64,000 nt of DNA from assembly GCA_963843645.1 (NCBI GenBank), contig CAWJLE010000002.1, positions 124,001-188,000 of the forward strand, in the 5' to 3' direction. The notes beneath the pieces are model-generated. The model searched no databases. It saw only the letters and a program-made list of their open reading frames with translations, and was not told the DNA's origin. Shown piece by piece: positions 1 to 9,841 of this stretch (positions are counted from its first letter, which is position 1; each line of letters opens with the position of its first letter). Both the position numbers and the translations under genes were made by a program. The DNA is from CAWJLE01 sp963843645. GTDB lineage: Bacteria; Chloroflexota; Anaerolineae; DAOTYC01.

Positions 1-86
1 GCCAGCTCTGCTGCGCGCGAGCCAGAACCTGCTCGCGGTCGGCGTCGAACGTCCGCGTCGTCCAGGTGGGCGTGGCTGTCGATCAA
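1..86 (-). CDS. tatD: TatD family metal-dependent hydrolase, N-terminal fragment
   Basis: Only the first ~28 codons are inside the window. Read from a TTG start, the protein begins LIDSHAHLDDAD, which is the TatD DNase N-terminus with the metal-binding HxH (His-Ala-His). After one extra G it continues FDADREQVLARA, as in TatD proteins. TatD enzymes are cytoplasmic metal-dependent nucleases/hydrolases of the amidohydrolase fold. The TTG overlaps the TGA that ends the preceding phosphohexomutase (TTGA), so the two are probably translationally coupled. Function rests only on the short N-terminal motif. Confidence 0.7.
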   Translation of the reverse strand, partial: MIDSHAHLDDADVRRRPRAGSGSRAAEL

Positions 87-1521
87 CGCTCCAGCCCAAT
101 CAACCGAGACGCCTGCGTCGATCAGGCGCGACACCCGCTCCTCTGAAGACGCCTCCGCCGCCACGCGCGCTATCGGCTCGGTCCCGGACAGGCGCAGCAG
201 CAGCCAGCTGCCGTCGTCCAGGTCCAGGCGCAGGCCGTCGTCCGTCCGCACGCCGGCCACCGCGACACCGTCCAGCCGCTCGGGGCGGACTTCCCGAATC
301 GCCCGGCTGTGCGCGGTCCAATGCAGTCCGCCGCGAAGGCAAATCGGCACGGCGATAGAAATGTGGGCCGAACTCGGCGCGCAAGTCCGCCAGCAGACGC
401 GACAACGGCTTGCCGGACCTGACCAGCAGGTCCAGGACGCGCAGGCCGGCGAGAACGCCGTCGCTCTCCGGCAGGTGGTCGCCAAAGGCATATCCGCCCG
501 ACTCTTCGCCGCCGATGATGGCCCGACTCTCGACCATGGCCGGCGCGATGTGCTTGAAGCCGACGCCGGTCATCTGCACCGGCACGCCGAAACGCTCTGC
601 CACCCGATCGACCAGCGACGAGGTGGCGACCGTCTTGATCACCGGACCACGCTGATTCAGGTAGGCCAGCAGATGATGCAGCAGCAGACGGATAGACTTC
701 GAAATTATCTACGGATCGGCCGGTTTCGTCGACCAGCGCCAACCGGTCGCGCGTCGCCGTCGGTGGCCAGGCCGACGTGCGCGCTTCGACCTTGAGGCGC
801 TGGCGCAGGCGGCTGCAGATTCTCCGGCGACGGGTTCCGGCGCACGCATGCCCGGGAAAACCGGATTGCGCTCGCTGTTGATCTCCTTCACCCAGACTTT
901 GCCGTCTGCGCAGGACGGCGGGCAGATAGCCCATCGCCGCGCCGTACATCGGGTCCACGAAGACGCGCAAGCGAAGAAGTCAGGATGCGCGTCAGATCGA
1001 CCAGCTGCGGCCAGGCGGCTCAGGTAGGCCGGGCGAGGATCGAACGTCTCGATCAGGCCGGCCGGCACGTCCGTGGACGCGACCGGCACGTCGTCCGGCC
1101 ACGACCGCGTCGACCGCGGACTGGACACGTCGCCAGAGACCGCCTCCGACGCCGCGCCGCCGTACTTGCGGCCGATACTTGAAGCCGTTGTAGCGGCCGG
1201 GGTTGTGGCTGGCGGTGATGATCACCGCCCCCGCCGCCTGGCGCTGCGTGATCGAGAACGACACGACCGGCGTCGGCGTCGCTGGCCGGCAGAGAAAGAC
1301 CGGGATGCCGTTCGCCGCCAGCACCTCGGCCACAGCCGCGGCGAAATCTTCGGACGCAAAACGAGTGTCATAGCCCACGACGACGCCGCGTCCGGCGTCG
1401 CCCTCGGCGACCAGGAACGAGGCCACGCCCTGCGCGCAGATGCGGACGCTGCTCCATGGTGAAATCGTCGGCGATGACGCCCCGCCAGCCGTCCGTCCCG
1501 AACTTAATCCTTTGTCAGCAT
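83..1521 (-). CDS. Phosphoglucomutase/phosphomannomutase (alpha-D-phosphohexomutase), interrupted by several indels
   Basis: The protein starts ATG-LTK-IKFGTDGWRGVIADDFT, typical of the alpha-D-phosphohexomutase superfamily, which interconverts hexose-6-phosphate and hexose-1-phosphate. Visible motifs are the catalytic phosphoserine loop TASHNP (about 1215-1235), the metal loop TDGDADR (recovered by dropping one base near 760), the sugar-binding GGEESGGYAFGDHLPESDG segment (about 470-510) and the C-terminal phosphate loop RLSGTEP (about 165-190). The pieces lie in different frames with at least five indels, but all conserved blocks occur in order, so this looks like sequence error rather than decay. 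Downstream of gmd and rmd it could supply mannose-1-phosphate for GDP-sugar synthesis. Length (~480 aa) fits the family. Confidence 0.8.
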
Positions 1522-2559
1522 GTTCCTGTTCGCGTCGGGGCGCCGAGCCGCGAGCAAGCGCCGAGCAGACCGGCTCGAGCTTCTGCCGTTGACCTGCTCG
1601 TCCTGCAGCGCCGCCATGTCGGCGTCGACCATCATCTGGATCAGTTCCTCGAAAGACACCGTCGGCGTCCAGCCCAGCTTCGCGCTGCGCCTTGGCCGGA
1701 TTGCCGACCAGGAGATCGACTTCCGCCGGGCGGAAGAACTTGGCATCGACCATCGACGTGGTCGCGATAATCCATGTCGAGGCAGCCGAACGCCAGCTCG
1801 CACAACTCGGCGACCGAGTGCGTCTCGCCGGTGGCGACCAGGTAATCGTCCGGCTCCGGCTGCTGGAGCATCATCCACATGGCGCGGACGTAGTCGCCGG
1901 CGTAACCCCAATCGCGGCGCGCCTCCAGGTTGCCCAGGTGCAGCGTCTTCTCCAGGCCGAGCTTGATCCGGGCCGCGCCGTACGTCACCTTGTGCGTGAC
2001 GAACTCCAGGCCGCGCCGCGGCGATTCGTGGTTGAACAGGATGCCGGAGCAGGCGTACAGGTTGTAGCTCTCGCGGTAGTTGACCGTGATCCAGTGGCCA
2101 TAGAGCTTGGCCACGCCGTACGGACTGCGCGGGTAGAACGGCGTGCTCTCGGTCTGCGGCACTTGCTGCACCTTGCCGAACATCTCGCTGCTGGATGCCT
2201 GGTAGAAGCGAATCTTGGGGTTGACCACGCGGACGGCATCGAGCAGGCGCGTGACGCCCAAGCGCGGTAAACTCGCCGGTCAGCACCGGCTGCTTGAAGG
2301 AGGTGGGCACGAAGGATTGCGCCGCCAGATTGTAGACCTCGTCGGGCTGGACCTCATTCAGAATGTCGATCAGGGACATCTGGTCGAGCAGATCGCCCTG
2401 GACCAGCTCGATTCGGTCCTGGAAGTGCTGGATGCGGTCGAAGTTGACCGTGCTGGTCCGGCGCACCATGCCCAACACCCTGTAGCCCTTGTCCAACAGA
2501 AACTCGGCCAGATAAGAGCCGTCCTGGCCGGTCACCCCGGTGATCAGTGCTGTCTTCAT
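1504..2559 (-). CDS. gmd: GDP-mannose 4,6-dehydratase, with frameshifts
   Basis: Extended short-chain dehydrogenase that converts GDP-D-mannose to GDP-4-keto-6-deoxy-D-mannose. The N-terminus MKTALITGVTGQDGSYLAEF holds the GxxGxxG NAD(P) motif. Next come the catalytic SSSEMFG block and the YGVAK catalytic Tyr/Lys pair (SPYGVAK), then NHESPRRG and FVTHKV substrate-binding segments, all diagnostic of GMD. The C-terminal AELGW-type block reads KLGWTPTVSFEELIQMMV. Frame changes occur near 2265 and 1770-1700, each between conserved blocks. The stop lies just inside the start of the phosphohexomutase gene. Together with the upstream rmd it makes GDP-rhamnose-type donors for surface polysaccharide. 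Confidence 0.88.
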   Translation of the reverse strand: MKTALITGVTGQDGSYLAEFLLDKGYRVLGMVRRTSTVNFDRIQHFQDRIELVQGDLLDQMSLIDILNEVQPDEVYNLAAQSFVPTSFKQPVLTGEFTALGRHAPARCRPRGQPQDSLLPGIQQRDVRQGAASAADREHAVLPAQSVRRGQALWPLDHGQLPRELQPVRLLRHPVQPRIAAARPGVRHAQGDVRRGPDQARPGEDAAPGQPGGAPRLGLRRRLRPRHVDDAPAAGAGRLPGRHRRDALGRRVVRAGVRLPRHGLSRPRRWSMPSSSARRKSISWSAIRPRRSAKLGWTPTVSFEELIQMMVDADMAALQDEQVNGRSSSRSARRLLAARRPDANRNMLTKD

Positions 2560-3546
2560 GACTGGTCTCTCCACACCCTCCCTGACTCGCTTGCGCCAAT
2601 AGTCCAGCGTATCCTGCAATCCCTGGACGAAGGGGATCACGGCTGCCAGCCGGTGCAGGCGTACAACCGGGAATAATCGCAGTAGCTCAATGGTACGTCC
2701 GAGGGCCGCAGCCGGACTCTGGTCGACCTCCACTCAGCGGGCCTTGAGCTCGGCCTGGGCCAGGTCCAGCAAGATGTCCAGCAGCGCCTGAATGCTGTGC
2801 GGCACGCCGGAGCCGATGTTGTAGACCTCGCCGGCGATCGCCCCGTTGGGCGACCATGTGGTACGCCCGGACCGTGTCTCGCACGTCGGTGAAATCGCGC
2901 TGTGCCTGCAGGTTGCCGACTTGGAGCGTCGCGGCGACGCAACGCCCGCCTCCATTTCGGCGATCTGGCGCGCCAGGGCCGAAGCCACGAAGCGCTCGCT
3001 CTGCCGCGGTCCGATGTGATTAAACGGCCTGACGCGTAACGTCGCCAGGCCCCGGCTGAAATAATACTGCAGCGCCATCAGGTCCTGGGCGGCTTTGCTC
3101 ACGCCATAGGGACTGTCGGGCCGCAGGGGGGCATTCTTCATTGACGGGGAGGTGCTCCGGGGGGACCCGCCGTACTCCTCGTTGGAGCCGACGATGAGCA
3201 CTCTCGCCCGGGGGACGACCTGACGACGGCTTCCAAAAGATTCAGTTGGCCACGGACGTTGCTTTCGAACGTCTGCCAGGGGTTGCTCCAGGACAGAGGG
3301 GACGAAGGACTGGCCCGCCAGGTGAAAAATGAAATCCGGCTGAACGGCCGTCAGATACTGCGAGAACGGATGAGGATCCAGCAGATCGCCGTGGTGCAAG
3401 GACCACCTGGCCGTGTAGATGCTCCACGTTTGCGACCGGTCGTGAACAAGGCCAGACATCTCCAGTTCCGAATGAGCGAGGAGGAACTCCGCCAGGTGGC
3501 TGCCCGCGAAACCGGCGATACCTGTGATGAGAGCCTTCAAGATCAC
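2556..3546 (-). CDS. rmd: GDP-6-deoxy-D-mannose (4-keto) reductase-like SDR, frameshifted
   Basis: Second SDR of the cluster: GTG start behind an AGGGAGG site, then ILKALITGIAGFAGSHLAEF with the Rossmann GxxGxxG. Later blocks are VGSNEEYGG, the SPYGVSKAAQD catalytic Tyr-Lys segment and RPFNHIGPRQ, the RMD pattern. The C-terminus recovered in another frame reads LRPSDVPLSYCDYSRLYACTGWQP then IPFVQGLQDTLDYW, again RMD-like. Known RMD enzymes reduce the GMD product to GDP-D-rhamnose. Indels near 3230, 2930 and 2640 break the frame, and the exact stop next to gmd is uncertain (TGA of ATGA is the likeliest). It is first gene of the operon, behind a TTGCCG-17-TATAAT promoter. Confidence 0.75.
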
Positions 3547-3621
3547 TGCCTCCCTGCTCGCACCGAGAAGTTGAAGCGCGCGGGACCGGCCGCTTATGGT
3601 CCCCCAGCACCTCAGGCGGAC

Positions 3622-3650
3622 ATTATACATGAAATCCCGCCTCACGGCAA
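3622..3650 (-). promoter_or_regulatory. Sigma70-type promoter of rmd-gmd-pgm operon
   Basis: On the minus strand TTGCCG (3650-3645), a 17-bp spacer and TATAAT (3627-3622) lie about 75 bp before the GTG start of rmd. Confidence 0.65.
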
Positions 3651-3683
3651 GAAAGATTTCGGAGGGGCGGCGCTGCCCTCACG

Positions 3684-4051
3684 CCATTCACCACGGAGAC
3701 ACGGAGGGCACGGAGAACGGCAACGACAACGGCGAACGGCATTAACCACGAAGGACACCAAGGGACACAAAGAAAGACAAGAGCGAGAAAGACAAAAAGC
3801 AAAAGATATAAGCAAAAGAAAAGGGAAAGAACAAAAAGAGAAAGAACAAAAAGGACAAAAAGAAGAAAAAGAACAGTCTCTTGTTGTTATCTGTTATGTT
3901 TTTTGCTATTATGTTTCTTGCTGTTATGTTTTTTTGCTGTTGTCTTTCTTGCTCTTGTCTTTCTTTGTGTCCCTTGGTGTCCTTCGTGGTTAATGCCGTT
4001 TGCCGTTGTCGTTGCCGTTCTCCGTGTCCTCCGTGTCTCCGTGGTGAATGG
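3684..4051. repeat. Long inverted repeat, family C, copy 1
   Basis: Two arms of about 110-125 bp, starting CCATTCACCACGGAGACACG and ending with its complement, flank an A/T-biased centre rich in AAAGAACAAAAAG. The arms are nearly perfect complements with a purine-rich left strand. The element fills the gap between the divergent rmd and spermidine-synthase-like genes. Related copies occur at 25073-25333 and 36233-36529. It encodes no convincing protein. Confidence 0.9.
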
Positions 4052-4125
4052 CCGCGGAGGGGTTAGGTCCTTCGCCCCGTTGCGAAGTATAATACGGGCA
4101 ACTTACCGGCGGGAGGGTAACCCGA

Positions 4126-5669
4126 GTGAAGTCGAAACCGATGTTCCTGCTGCTGCTCGTGTTCGTCAGCGGCATGACGAGTATGGCCGTGGAAATGTGC
4201 GCCTCGCGACTGCTGGACCCCTATTTCGGCAACTCCTTGATCATCTGGACCGTGCTGATCGGCCTGATTCTCATCTACCTCACCGCGGGCTACACCCTGG
4301 GCGGACGCCTGGCCGACCGCTCGCCGCACGCGGGCGCGCTGTACCAGCTGACCGCCTGGGCGGGCTTCGCCATCGGAGTCATCCCGTTCGTGAGCGGGCC
4401 CGTGCTGCGTTACGCCGTCACCGGCTTCGCCCAGTACGACGTCGGGCTGCTGGCGGGCTCGCTGGTGGGCGTCATGCATCCTGTTCGCCGCGCCGGTGAT
4501 CTTGCTGGGCTGCGTCTCGCCCTTCGCCATTCGCCTGGCAGTGCGCGGGGTGGACTCGGCGGGCGCGACCGCCGGCAACGTCTACGCCCTGTCGACGCTG
4601 GGCAGCATCCTGGGCACCTTCACGCCGGTGCTCCTGTTCATTCCCGAACATCGGCACCAAGCGCACCTTCCTGGTGTTCTCCCTCGCCCTGCTGATCCTG
4701 TCCGTCGTGGGGCTGCTGCGGACGGCCCATCGCCGGGTGTGGGTCTACGGCGCGATGCTGGTGGCCATCGTGCTGCTGGCCGCCCTGGCGCCCGCCGGCG
4801 TCATCAAGGCCTCCGAGGGCATGATCTACGAGACCGAGTCGGCCTACAACTACATCCAGGTCATCCGCGAGGCCGACACGCTGTACCTGCATTTGAATGA
4901 AGGCGAAGGCATCCACTCGATGTATACGCCGGGCCAGGTGCTCACCGGTGGCATTTGGGACTACTTCCTCGTCGCCCCATATTTCAACGCGCCTCCGTTC
5001 CGGGCAAACGAAGTGCGCAGCATGTGCCTCATCGGCGCGGCGGCGGGGACCATCGCCAAGCAGTACACGGCGGTCTACGGGCCCATCCCCATCGACGGCG
5101 TCGAGCTGGACCCCAAGATCCTGGACGTGGGCCGGCGCTACTTCGACATGACCGAGCCCAACCTGAACGCCGTCGCCCAGGACGGGCGCTACTTCCTGAC
5201 CAACAGCCCGCGCACCTACGACGTCATCGCCGTGGACGCGTACCGGCCGCCGTACATTCCGTTCCACCTGACCACGAAGGAGTTCTTCACCGAGGTCCAC
5301 CGCCACCTGACCGGCACCGGCGTGCTGGCGATCAACGTCGGGCGCACGATGAACGGGCGACAGCTGATCGACGTGCTGTCGAGCACGGCGCGCGCGGTGT
5401 TCCCCCACGTGTACGTCATCGACACGCCGGATTACGGCAGCACGCTGGGCAACAGCCTGGTGGTGGCGACGGTAGCGGACACGCGGCCCGAGAACTTCGG
5501 TGCGAATCTGAAGCTGATGGACGATCCTCGGCTGCAGGAAGTGGCGAACAGCGCCCTGCCGACGATTCAGGAGGTCGGCGCCCCAACGGTCGTCTTCACG
5601 GACGACAAGGCGCCGGTCGAGCAGGTCGTGCACGAGCTGATTCTCGGGTACGTGATGGGGCTGAACTAG
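4126..5669 (+). CDS. Membrane-anchored spermidine synthase-like protein (two indels)
   Basis: About 514 aa after joining three frames (breaks near 4475 and 4655). GTG start behind GGGAGG; a TATAAT at 4088-4093 lies upstream. The N-terminal ~210 residues are six or more hydrophobic helices (for example MFLLLLVFVSGMTSMAVE and VILLGCVSPFAIRLAV). The C-terminal half is a Rossmann methyltransferase-like fold of the spermidine synthase type, with VELDPKILDVGRRYF, DGRYFL and a YDVIAVDAYRPPYIPFHL segment. Such fused proteins are widespread and their substrate is usually unknown, so polyamine synthesis is not established here. It stands alone on the plus strand between two palindromes. Confidence 0.8.
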
Positions 5670-5683
5670 GGGCGACGCGTCAA

Positions 5684-5733
5684 ATTGTTGCGCCCGTCCC
5701 GGCGATTTCAATCGCCGGGACGGGCGCAACAAT
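5684..5733. repeat. Palindrome family A, copy 1
   Basis: Stem ATTGTTGCGCCCGTCCCGGC followed by its perfect complement around a 3-base loop, immediately after the stop of the plus-strand gene and before the convergent amidase. It could act as a bidirectional terminator. Same family as 39715-39801 and the arms at 26375 and 28401. Confidence 0.85.
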
Positions 5734-5788
5734 CTCAATGCGTTGGCTCTGGGGCGGCCCCGACGGGAGGAGAGACGTCTGCCCCAGA

Positions 5789-6565
5789 TTACGGCTTGGG
5801 GCCGGCCTGCGATTCGAGGAAACACTGCAGGCCGTCGACGATGCCCTTGGCCACCCGGTCCTGGCGATAGAGGAGCGTGTCGCGGTCCGAGCTCATGAAG
5901 CCCAGCTCGATGATGGCCGCCGGAGTATCGCCGCTCACCTCGCGGAACGCATGGTAGTCCCGCATGTCCGCGGTGATGGTGTTCTCCTGGAATGAGAGCT
6001 GAGTGGACGCGGCGTAGGAGTCCTTCAGGCACGATACCAGCTCGTCCTCGATGGTCGGAATCGCGCTGTCCTCGCTGCGGGCGATCTTGAAGCCGCTCAT
6101 CCCGTACACGTCGCAGGAATCACTGTGCAGGGAGAGCACGAGGTCTCCCTGGTAGCCCGTGAGCCGCGGATCGAACTCCCCGAGCAAATCCACCTCGTAG
6201 CCCTTGCGGCGCAGGCGGGCCACCACGCGCTCCGCGACGCCCAGGTTGACGTCGACTTCGCGCAGCCCGTCAGGGCAGATGGCGCCCGAATCGTTCTGAT
6301 AGTGTCCGGAGATCAGGCCGATGTGAATCGTGTGGGGACCGGTGGGCCGAACCGCCGGCGGCCGCGGCGTCGGCGTGGATCGTGTCGGCGGATCGCCCGG
6401 CACGGGCGGCGGCGGCAGGTGGTTCACCAGGGTGACCTGGACCGGCGTCTCCGCGTTGACCGACAGGGCCTCGCCGCGAATCGCGACGTAGATGATGCTC
6501 ATGGCGACCAGTACCATGCAACCGAGGATGACTTTGCGGGCGATTTCCAGAGCGTCTCGTCTCAT
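5789..6565 (-). CDS. N-acetylmuramoyl-L-alanine amidase (Amidase_3), membrane-anchored
   Basis: 258 aa from the ATG at 6565. Residues ~11-30 form a single N-terminal transmembrane anchor (VILGCMVLVAMSIIYVAIRG), followed by a Pro-rich linker (~50-75) and an Amidase_3 domain. The zinc ligands and catalytic residues expected for this family are visible: H88 (GHYQND), E103 (LREVDVN), H147 (SLHSDS) and E220 (IIELGFMSS). The enzyme should cut the amide between MurNAc and L-Ala of peptidoglycan outside the membrane. A longer upstream start is possible but would precede the anchor with no family sequence. The promoter TTGACT-17-TATTAT lies 50 bp upstream. Divergent from the rodZ-like gene, which also concerns the cell wall. 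Confidence 0.87.
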   Translation of the reverse strand: MRRDALEIARKVILGCMVLVAMSIIYVAIRGEALSVNAETPVQVTLVNHLPPPPVPGDPPTRSTPTPRPPAVRPTGPHTIHIGLISGHYQNDSGAICPDGLREVDVNLGVAERVVARLRRKGYEVDLLGEFDPRLTGYQGDLVLSLHSDSCDVYGMSGFKIARSEDSAIPTIEDELVSCLKDSYAASTQLSFQENTITADMRDYHAFREVSGDTPAAIIELGFMSSDRDTLLYRQDRVAKGIVDGLQCFLESQAGPKP

Positions 6566-6620
6566 GATGGGATAGTCGCTCCATGAGGTGAAGGGCGATG
6601 AAGCGCATTCGATACAACTT

Positions 6621-6649
6621 ATAATACTCCGAAGCGCGCATTTAGTCAA
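6621..6649 (-). promoter_or_regulatory. Promoter of the amidase gene
   Basis: Minus strand TTGACT (6649-6644), 17-bp spacer, TATTAT (6626-6621). The -35 box abuts the outer end of the large palindrome that separates this gene from the rodZ-like gene. Confidence 0.75.
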
Positions 6650-6776
6650 TTTGGGGTAAAAGCGGTCAGCGATCAGCGATCAGCTGTCAGCGATTACCTG
6701 TCAGCGATGAGCAATCAGCGAGCGGCCGCCGCGTTCCTCTGCGCGGACCGGCGCCCCCGAATACCGTCACCCTGAG

Positions 6777-8332
6777 AGGCTGTGAACCTATTGACTAGAA
6801 TGGTGTCTGCGACGCATATGAAGGCGACCACTGTAACCGCCAGCGGTTGTCACGCGCCAACCTCAGCCAGCGATGGAATGACTTGGGCGGGCGTCGCGTG
6901 CCCGCGGCTGACCCTCGGGCCAGCTGCTCAACCCTCAGGCCGGGGTCAACTCCTTTTGCCGCCGCAGATTGACTGTCTGGACGAGGTTGTGAGCCAACGC
7001 ATACCACAACAGGACAGCGCGCGCCTTGCGCAGGCCGCGGACCAAGAGCCGTTGCAAGCCACGGTTGCGCAGCAAGGCATTGGCCCATTCCACCGTGGCG
7101 GCCCGCCCTTTGTATTTCTCCTTGGCCTCGGCGGTGCTCATCCGTTGCTTCCATTCGGCCACTTGCGGGCTGTCCGTCGGCCGCACCTCCACCGGGTGCA
7201 GCTGACCATCGGGGCCCCGCCGAATCGGGCTATAGACCGCCACCCCCTGTTGGCCGGCTGCGGTGATGCCGTCATTGGAACGAAACCCGCCGTCGACGTA
7301 GTGCTCCGTCATCAGCCGCTCATACCGGTCCTGGGTCTGCTTCAACATGGGTTCCAACAACTGAGCGTCCGCTTCCGTGCTCACCTCCACGCCCACAATG
7401 ATCCGGCTCTGCATGTCCACGTTCAGTTGGCCGCTGTAGGCCGGGCGGAACCCGCCATCAGGCATCTTGGTCACCCGGGCGTCCGGATCAGTGGTCGAGG
7501 CCCGGACCGGGCGCTTCTTGCGTTTGAGCTCGCGCCGTTTAGCCTTTTTCGCCTCGAGCTTTTCCACTTCCTGCAAGGCCTGTTTGACCCGGGCCATTCG
7601 GTCGTGCGCCTGGCGCTCGCGCGCTGCCTGCTGGCGTTTCGTCACAGGCGCCTCGCCAGCGGCGTCACGGGCGGCCTTCAGTTGCTGCACGCGGGCGTCC
7701 GCCTGCTGCAGACACTGGCTGAGAGTCTCCGCCCGGCGGAAGGAACTGGCCCCCGCACTGGCCCGGATGCGCACTCCATCCTGCGCCGTTTGCTCCAGAT
7801 CGACCAGACCCTCCTGCAACAGCACGGCCACGCTACGGGTCAGCAGCGTATCCAGCTTAGCTTCCTGCTGCACCCGAAAATCAGCCAGCGTATGGTAATT
7901 CACACTCACGCCGCCCAGCAACCACTGGTAGGCCACATGTTCCCGACACAGGCGGTCCACCGCGCGGGCGCTGCCTACCCCCTCCAGCGTCGCATACAGC
8001 CACACGGCCAGCAACAACCGCGGATCAATGGCGGGCCGGCCGGCCTCGCCTTCCACCGCATTGATCGCGTCGTAGAAGGCGCTCAGATCATAGTCTTGCA
8101 CCAGCGCCCACACCAGCCGGACGCGATGATCATCCGGCACCAACTCGTCCAAGCTAGCCACGCGCATCTCGACTTGGTGCCGGTTGGCTTGTTCCAGCCG
8201 GGGCTTGCCTTTGCCCGGCACAGTCGGCTTTGGGCTTTCACTCGGCAGCGGAAACAGGGTGTCGGTCATGGCTCACCTCGGCAGGAAATAATGCCGTCAT
8301 TTTATTCGAGGTTGGATTTTTTCACAACCTCT
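6777..8332 (-). mobile_element. IS1182-type insertion sequence, 1556 bp
   Basis: Imperfect terminal inverted repeats: AGAGGCTGTGAA at the left (6775-6786) and AGAGGTTGTGAA as the complement of the right end (8321-8332). The bases GAG occur at both junctions (6774-6776 and 8333-8335), which gives an apparent 3-bp target duplication; the precise ends are ambiguous by two bases. One transposase gene is inside. The insertion splits the left arm of a large palindrome. Confidence 0.85.
6935..8269 (-). CDS. IS1182 family transposase
   Basis: 444 aa, intact. The N-terminal region (PRLEQANRHQVEMRVASLDELVPDDHRVRLVW) and the RPAIDPRLLLAVWLYATLEG segment are typical of IS1182 transposases of the DDE superfamily. 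They are followed by DFRVQQEAKLD, a charged coiled-coil insertion (~170-240) and a C-terminal catalytic region with VNVDMQSRIIVGVEV and HYVDGGFRSNDGI. The C-terminus LVRGLRKARAVLLWYALAHN is the family helix. It catalyses cut-and-paste or copy transposition of the surrounding element. A 575-aa antisense reading frame over it is a shadow. Confidence 0.9.
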   Translation of the reverse strand: MTDTLFPLPSESPKPTVPGKGKPRLEQANRHQVEMRVASLDELVPDDHRVRLVWALVQDYDLSAFYDAINAVEGEAGRPAIDPRLLLAVWLYATLEGVGSARAVDRLCREHVAYQWLLGGVSVNYHTLADFRVQQEAKLDTLLTRSVAVLLQEGLVDLEQTAQDGVRIRASAGASSFRRAETLSQCLQQADARVQQLKAARDAAGEAPVTKRQQAARERQAHDRMARVKQALQEVEKLEAKKAKRRELKRKKRPVRASTTDPDARVTKMPDGGFRPAYSGQLNVDMQSRIIVGVEVSTEADAQLLEPMLKQTQDRYERLMTEHYVDGGFRSNDGITAAGQQGVAVYSPIRRGPDGQLHPVEVRPTDSPQVAEWKQRMSTAEAKEKYKGRAATVEWANALLRNRGLQRLLVRGLRKARAVLLWYALAHNLVQTVNLRRQKELTPA

Positions 8333-8559
8333 GAGGGAGCGTCGTTTGCGACCGAAGGGTCTCGCGCGCGAGAGAGGATCTCATCAAACGCACGACTGGG
8401 GACATCCTCTCTCTCGCGCGAGAACCTTCGGTCGCAAACGACGCTCCCTCAGGGTGACGGTATTCGGGGGCGCCGGTCCGCGCAGAGGAACGCGGCGGCC
8501 GCTCGCTGATTGCTCATCGCTGACAGGTAATCGCTGACAGCTGATCGCTGATCGCTGAT

Positions 8560-8588
8560 TTGACTTTTGCCTATGGCCGTAATATGAT
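8560..8588 (+). promoter_or_regulatory. Promoter of the rodZ-like gene
   Basis: TTGACT (8560-8565), 17-bp spacer, TATGAT (8583-8588), 36 bp before the ATG at 8624. It starts at the outer edge of the palindrome. Confidence 0.78.
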
Positions 8589-8623
8589 CTTAATTACCCT
8601 GAGGGGAAGAAGCTGGAGGAATG

Positions 8624-9780
8624 ATGCCTGACGTTGGACACTTACTCCAGGAAGCGCGCGAACAGAAGCGAATTAGCCTGGAGGATGCCGAGCGCGAGCT
8701 GAAAATCCGCCAGAAGTTTCTGGTCGCCCTGGAAAACGACCAGCGCAATCATGTGCTGGATCCGATTTATATGCGGGGCTTCCTGAAGAACTACGCACGT
8801 TACCTCGGACTGGACCCCGCAGAGGTCATGCGGATTTACGATGACGGCGTGGAGCCGGTGCCGGTTCTGCCGCCGCCTGCACCCCCCAACCGCCCGGAGC
8901 TGAAGCCGCCGGTCATGGCGATTCTGCCGCCCCCTCCGGAGCCCAAGTCCGCCTGGTCGATCCGGCGCCGGTCGCGTCGGCGCCGATCCGGCCCCTTTCT
9001 TCGGAGCCCCAAAAGCCGATCCGCCGGCTGAACCCTTTGCGGTTCGCCGCGATCGGCCTCATTGCGTTCGTGCTTCTGCTCGGCACGCTGGGCGGGGCGA
9101 TCAGGTTCGCCGGTGGAATCGGGGGGCTGCCCCCGGCCAAAGCGACCGCCGCCTGGGCCATGACCGCCGTGCTGCAACCGGGCAAGGCTCAGGCCGCCCC
9201 ACAGGCCACGCCCACGCCGAAGCCTTCGCCGACGATCACGCCCACGCCGACGGTGACCCCGACTCCCACGATCACCCCCACTCCCACGCCCATGATCTAC
9301 ACCGGCGTGGACATCGAATTGATCGTGAGCGAGCGCGCCTGGCTGCAGGTCACCGCGGACGGGCAGAAGGTGATGGAGGGCATCCTGGAGGCCGGGCAGC
9401 GTCGCTCTTGGCACGGTGACGACCGGGTCCAGGTCCGCTGCGGCAACGCCGGCGGAGTAGAGGCGCTCGTGAACGGCATCTCCATCGGCAAGCTGGGCGA
9501 TCCCGGCCAGGTGGTTGATAACGAGTGGCTGAAGGAGACGGTGCCGCCGCCCGCGCCGACGACTGTTCCGGCGGCGGGCAGCGCCATCACCCAGACCCTA
9601 CCGCTGACCAACACCACCGCGATGACCCAGACCGAACCGCTGTCGGGCACGGTTGCGGCAACGAACACGCCCGCGGCGACGAACACGCCCGCGGCAACGA
9701 ACACGCCCGCGGCAACCAGTACGCCCACAACTGCCAACGGCGGACCGGTAGACATCAGCGTCGTGCCGATCGGCTCTTAG
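8624..9780 (+). CDS. RodZ-like HTH/transmembrane protein (one frameshift)
   Basis: About 385 aa. The N-terminal HTH_25 domain (VGHLLQEAREQKRISLEDAE ... YMRGFLKNYARYLGLDP) matches RodZ-type cytoskeletal adaptors. A Pro-rich segment follows, then one transmembrane helix (AAIGLIAFVLLLGTLGG), a TPTPTP linker and a periplasmic DUF4115-like domain (IELIVSERAWLQVTADGQKV). The tail contains tandem TNTPAA repeats. A one-base break near 8950 separates the two frames, and the in-between sequence reads coherently when joined (LVDPAPVASAPIRP). ATG 8624 is preferred over 8621 because GGAGG (8615-8619) is then spaced correctly. RodZ proteins link MreB to cell-shape synthesis; no mreB is in the window. Very likely functional if the indel is an error. 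Confidence 0.82.
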
Positions 9781-9841
9781 CCGGAGACCGAAACCGCTCC
9801 TGCCGGCCAGCCGGCGCAGACCCCCTGACGAATAACTCGGA

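Larger units (their letters stand above)
6666..8559. repeat. Large palindrome (families F+B) interrupted by an insertion sequence
   Basis: The left arm 6666-6776 (GTCAGCGATCAGCGATCAGC ... CCGTCACCCTGAG) is complementary to 8450-8559. The continuation of the arm, GAGGGAGCGTCGTTTGCGAC at 8333-8383, pairs with 8405-8453. Removing the 1556-bp insertion restores an almost perfect ~160-bp stem with a ~20-base loop. The two ends touch the divergent TTGACT -35 boxes of the amidase and rodZ-like genes. Confidence 0.88.

Noticed and set aside
3881..4066. Cys/Phe/Leu-rich short frames inside the family C repeat
   Set aside because: Translations of inverted-repeat DNA; the same peptide-like strings (HHGDTENTEK type) recur with each copy of the repeat.
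6782..8509. 575-codon open frame on the plus strand across the IS1182 element
   Set aside because: It is the antisense shadow of the intact transposase and runs into the palindrome; no ribosome site and no recognisable domain.
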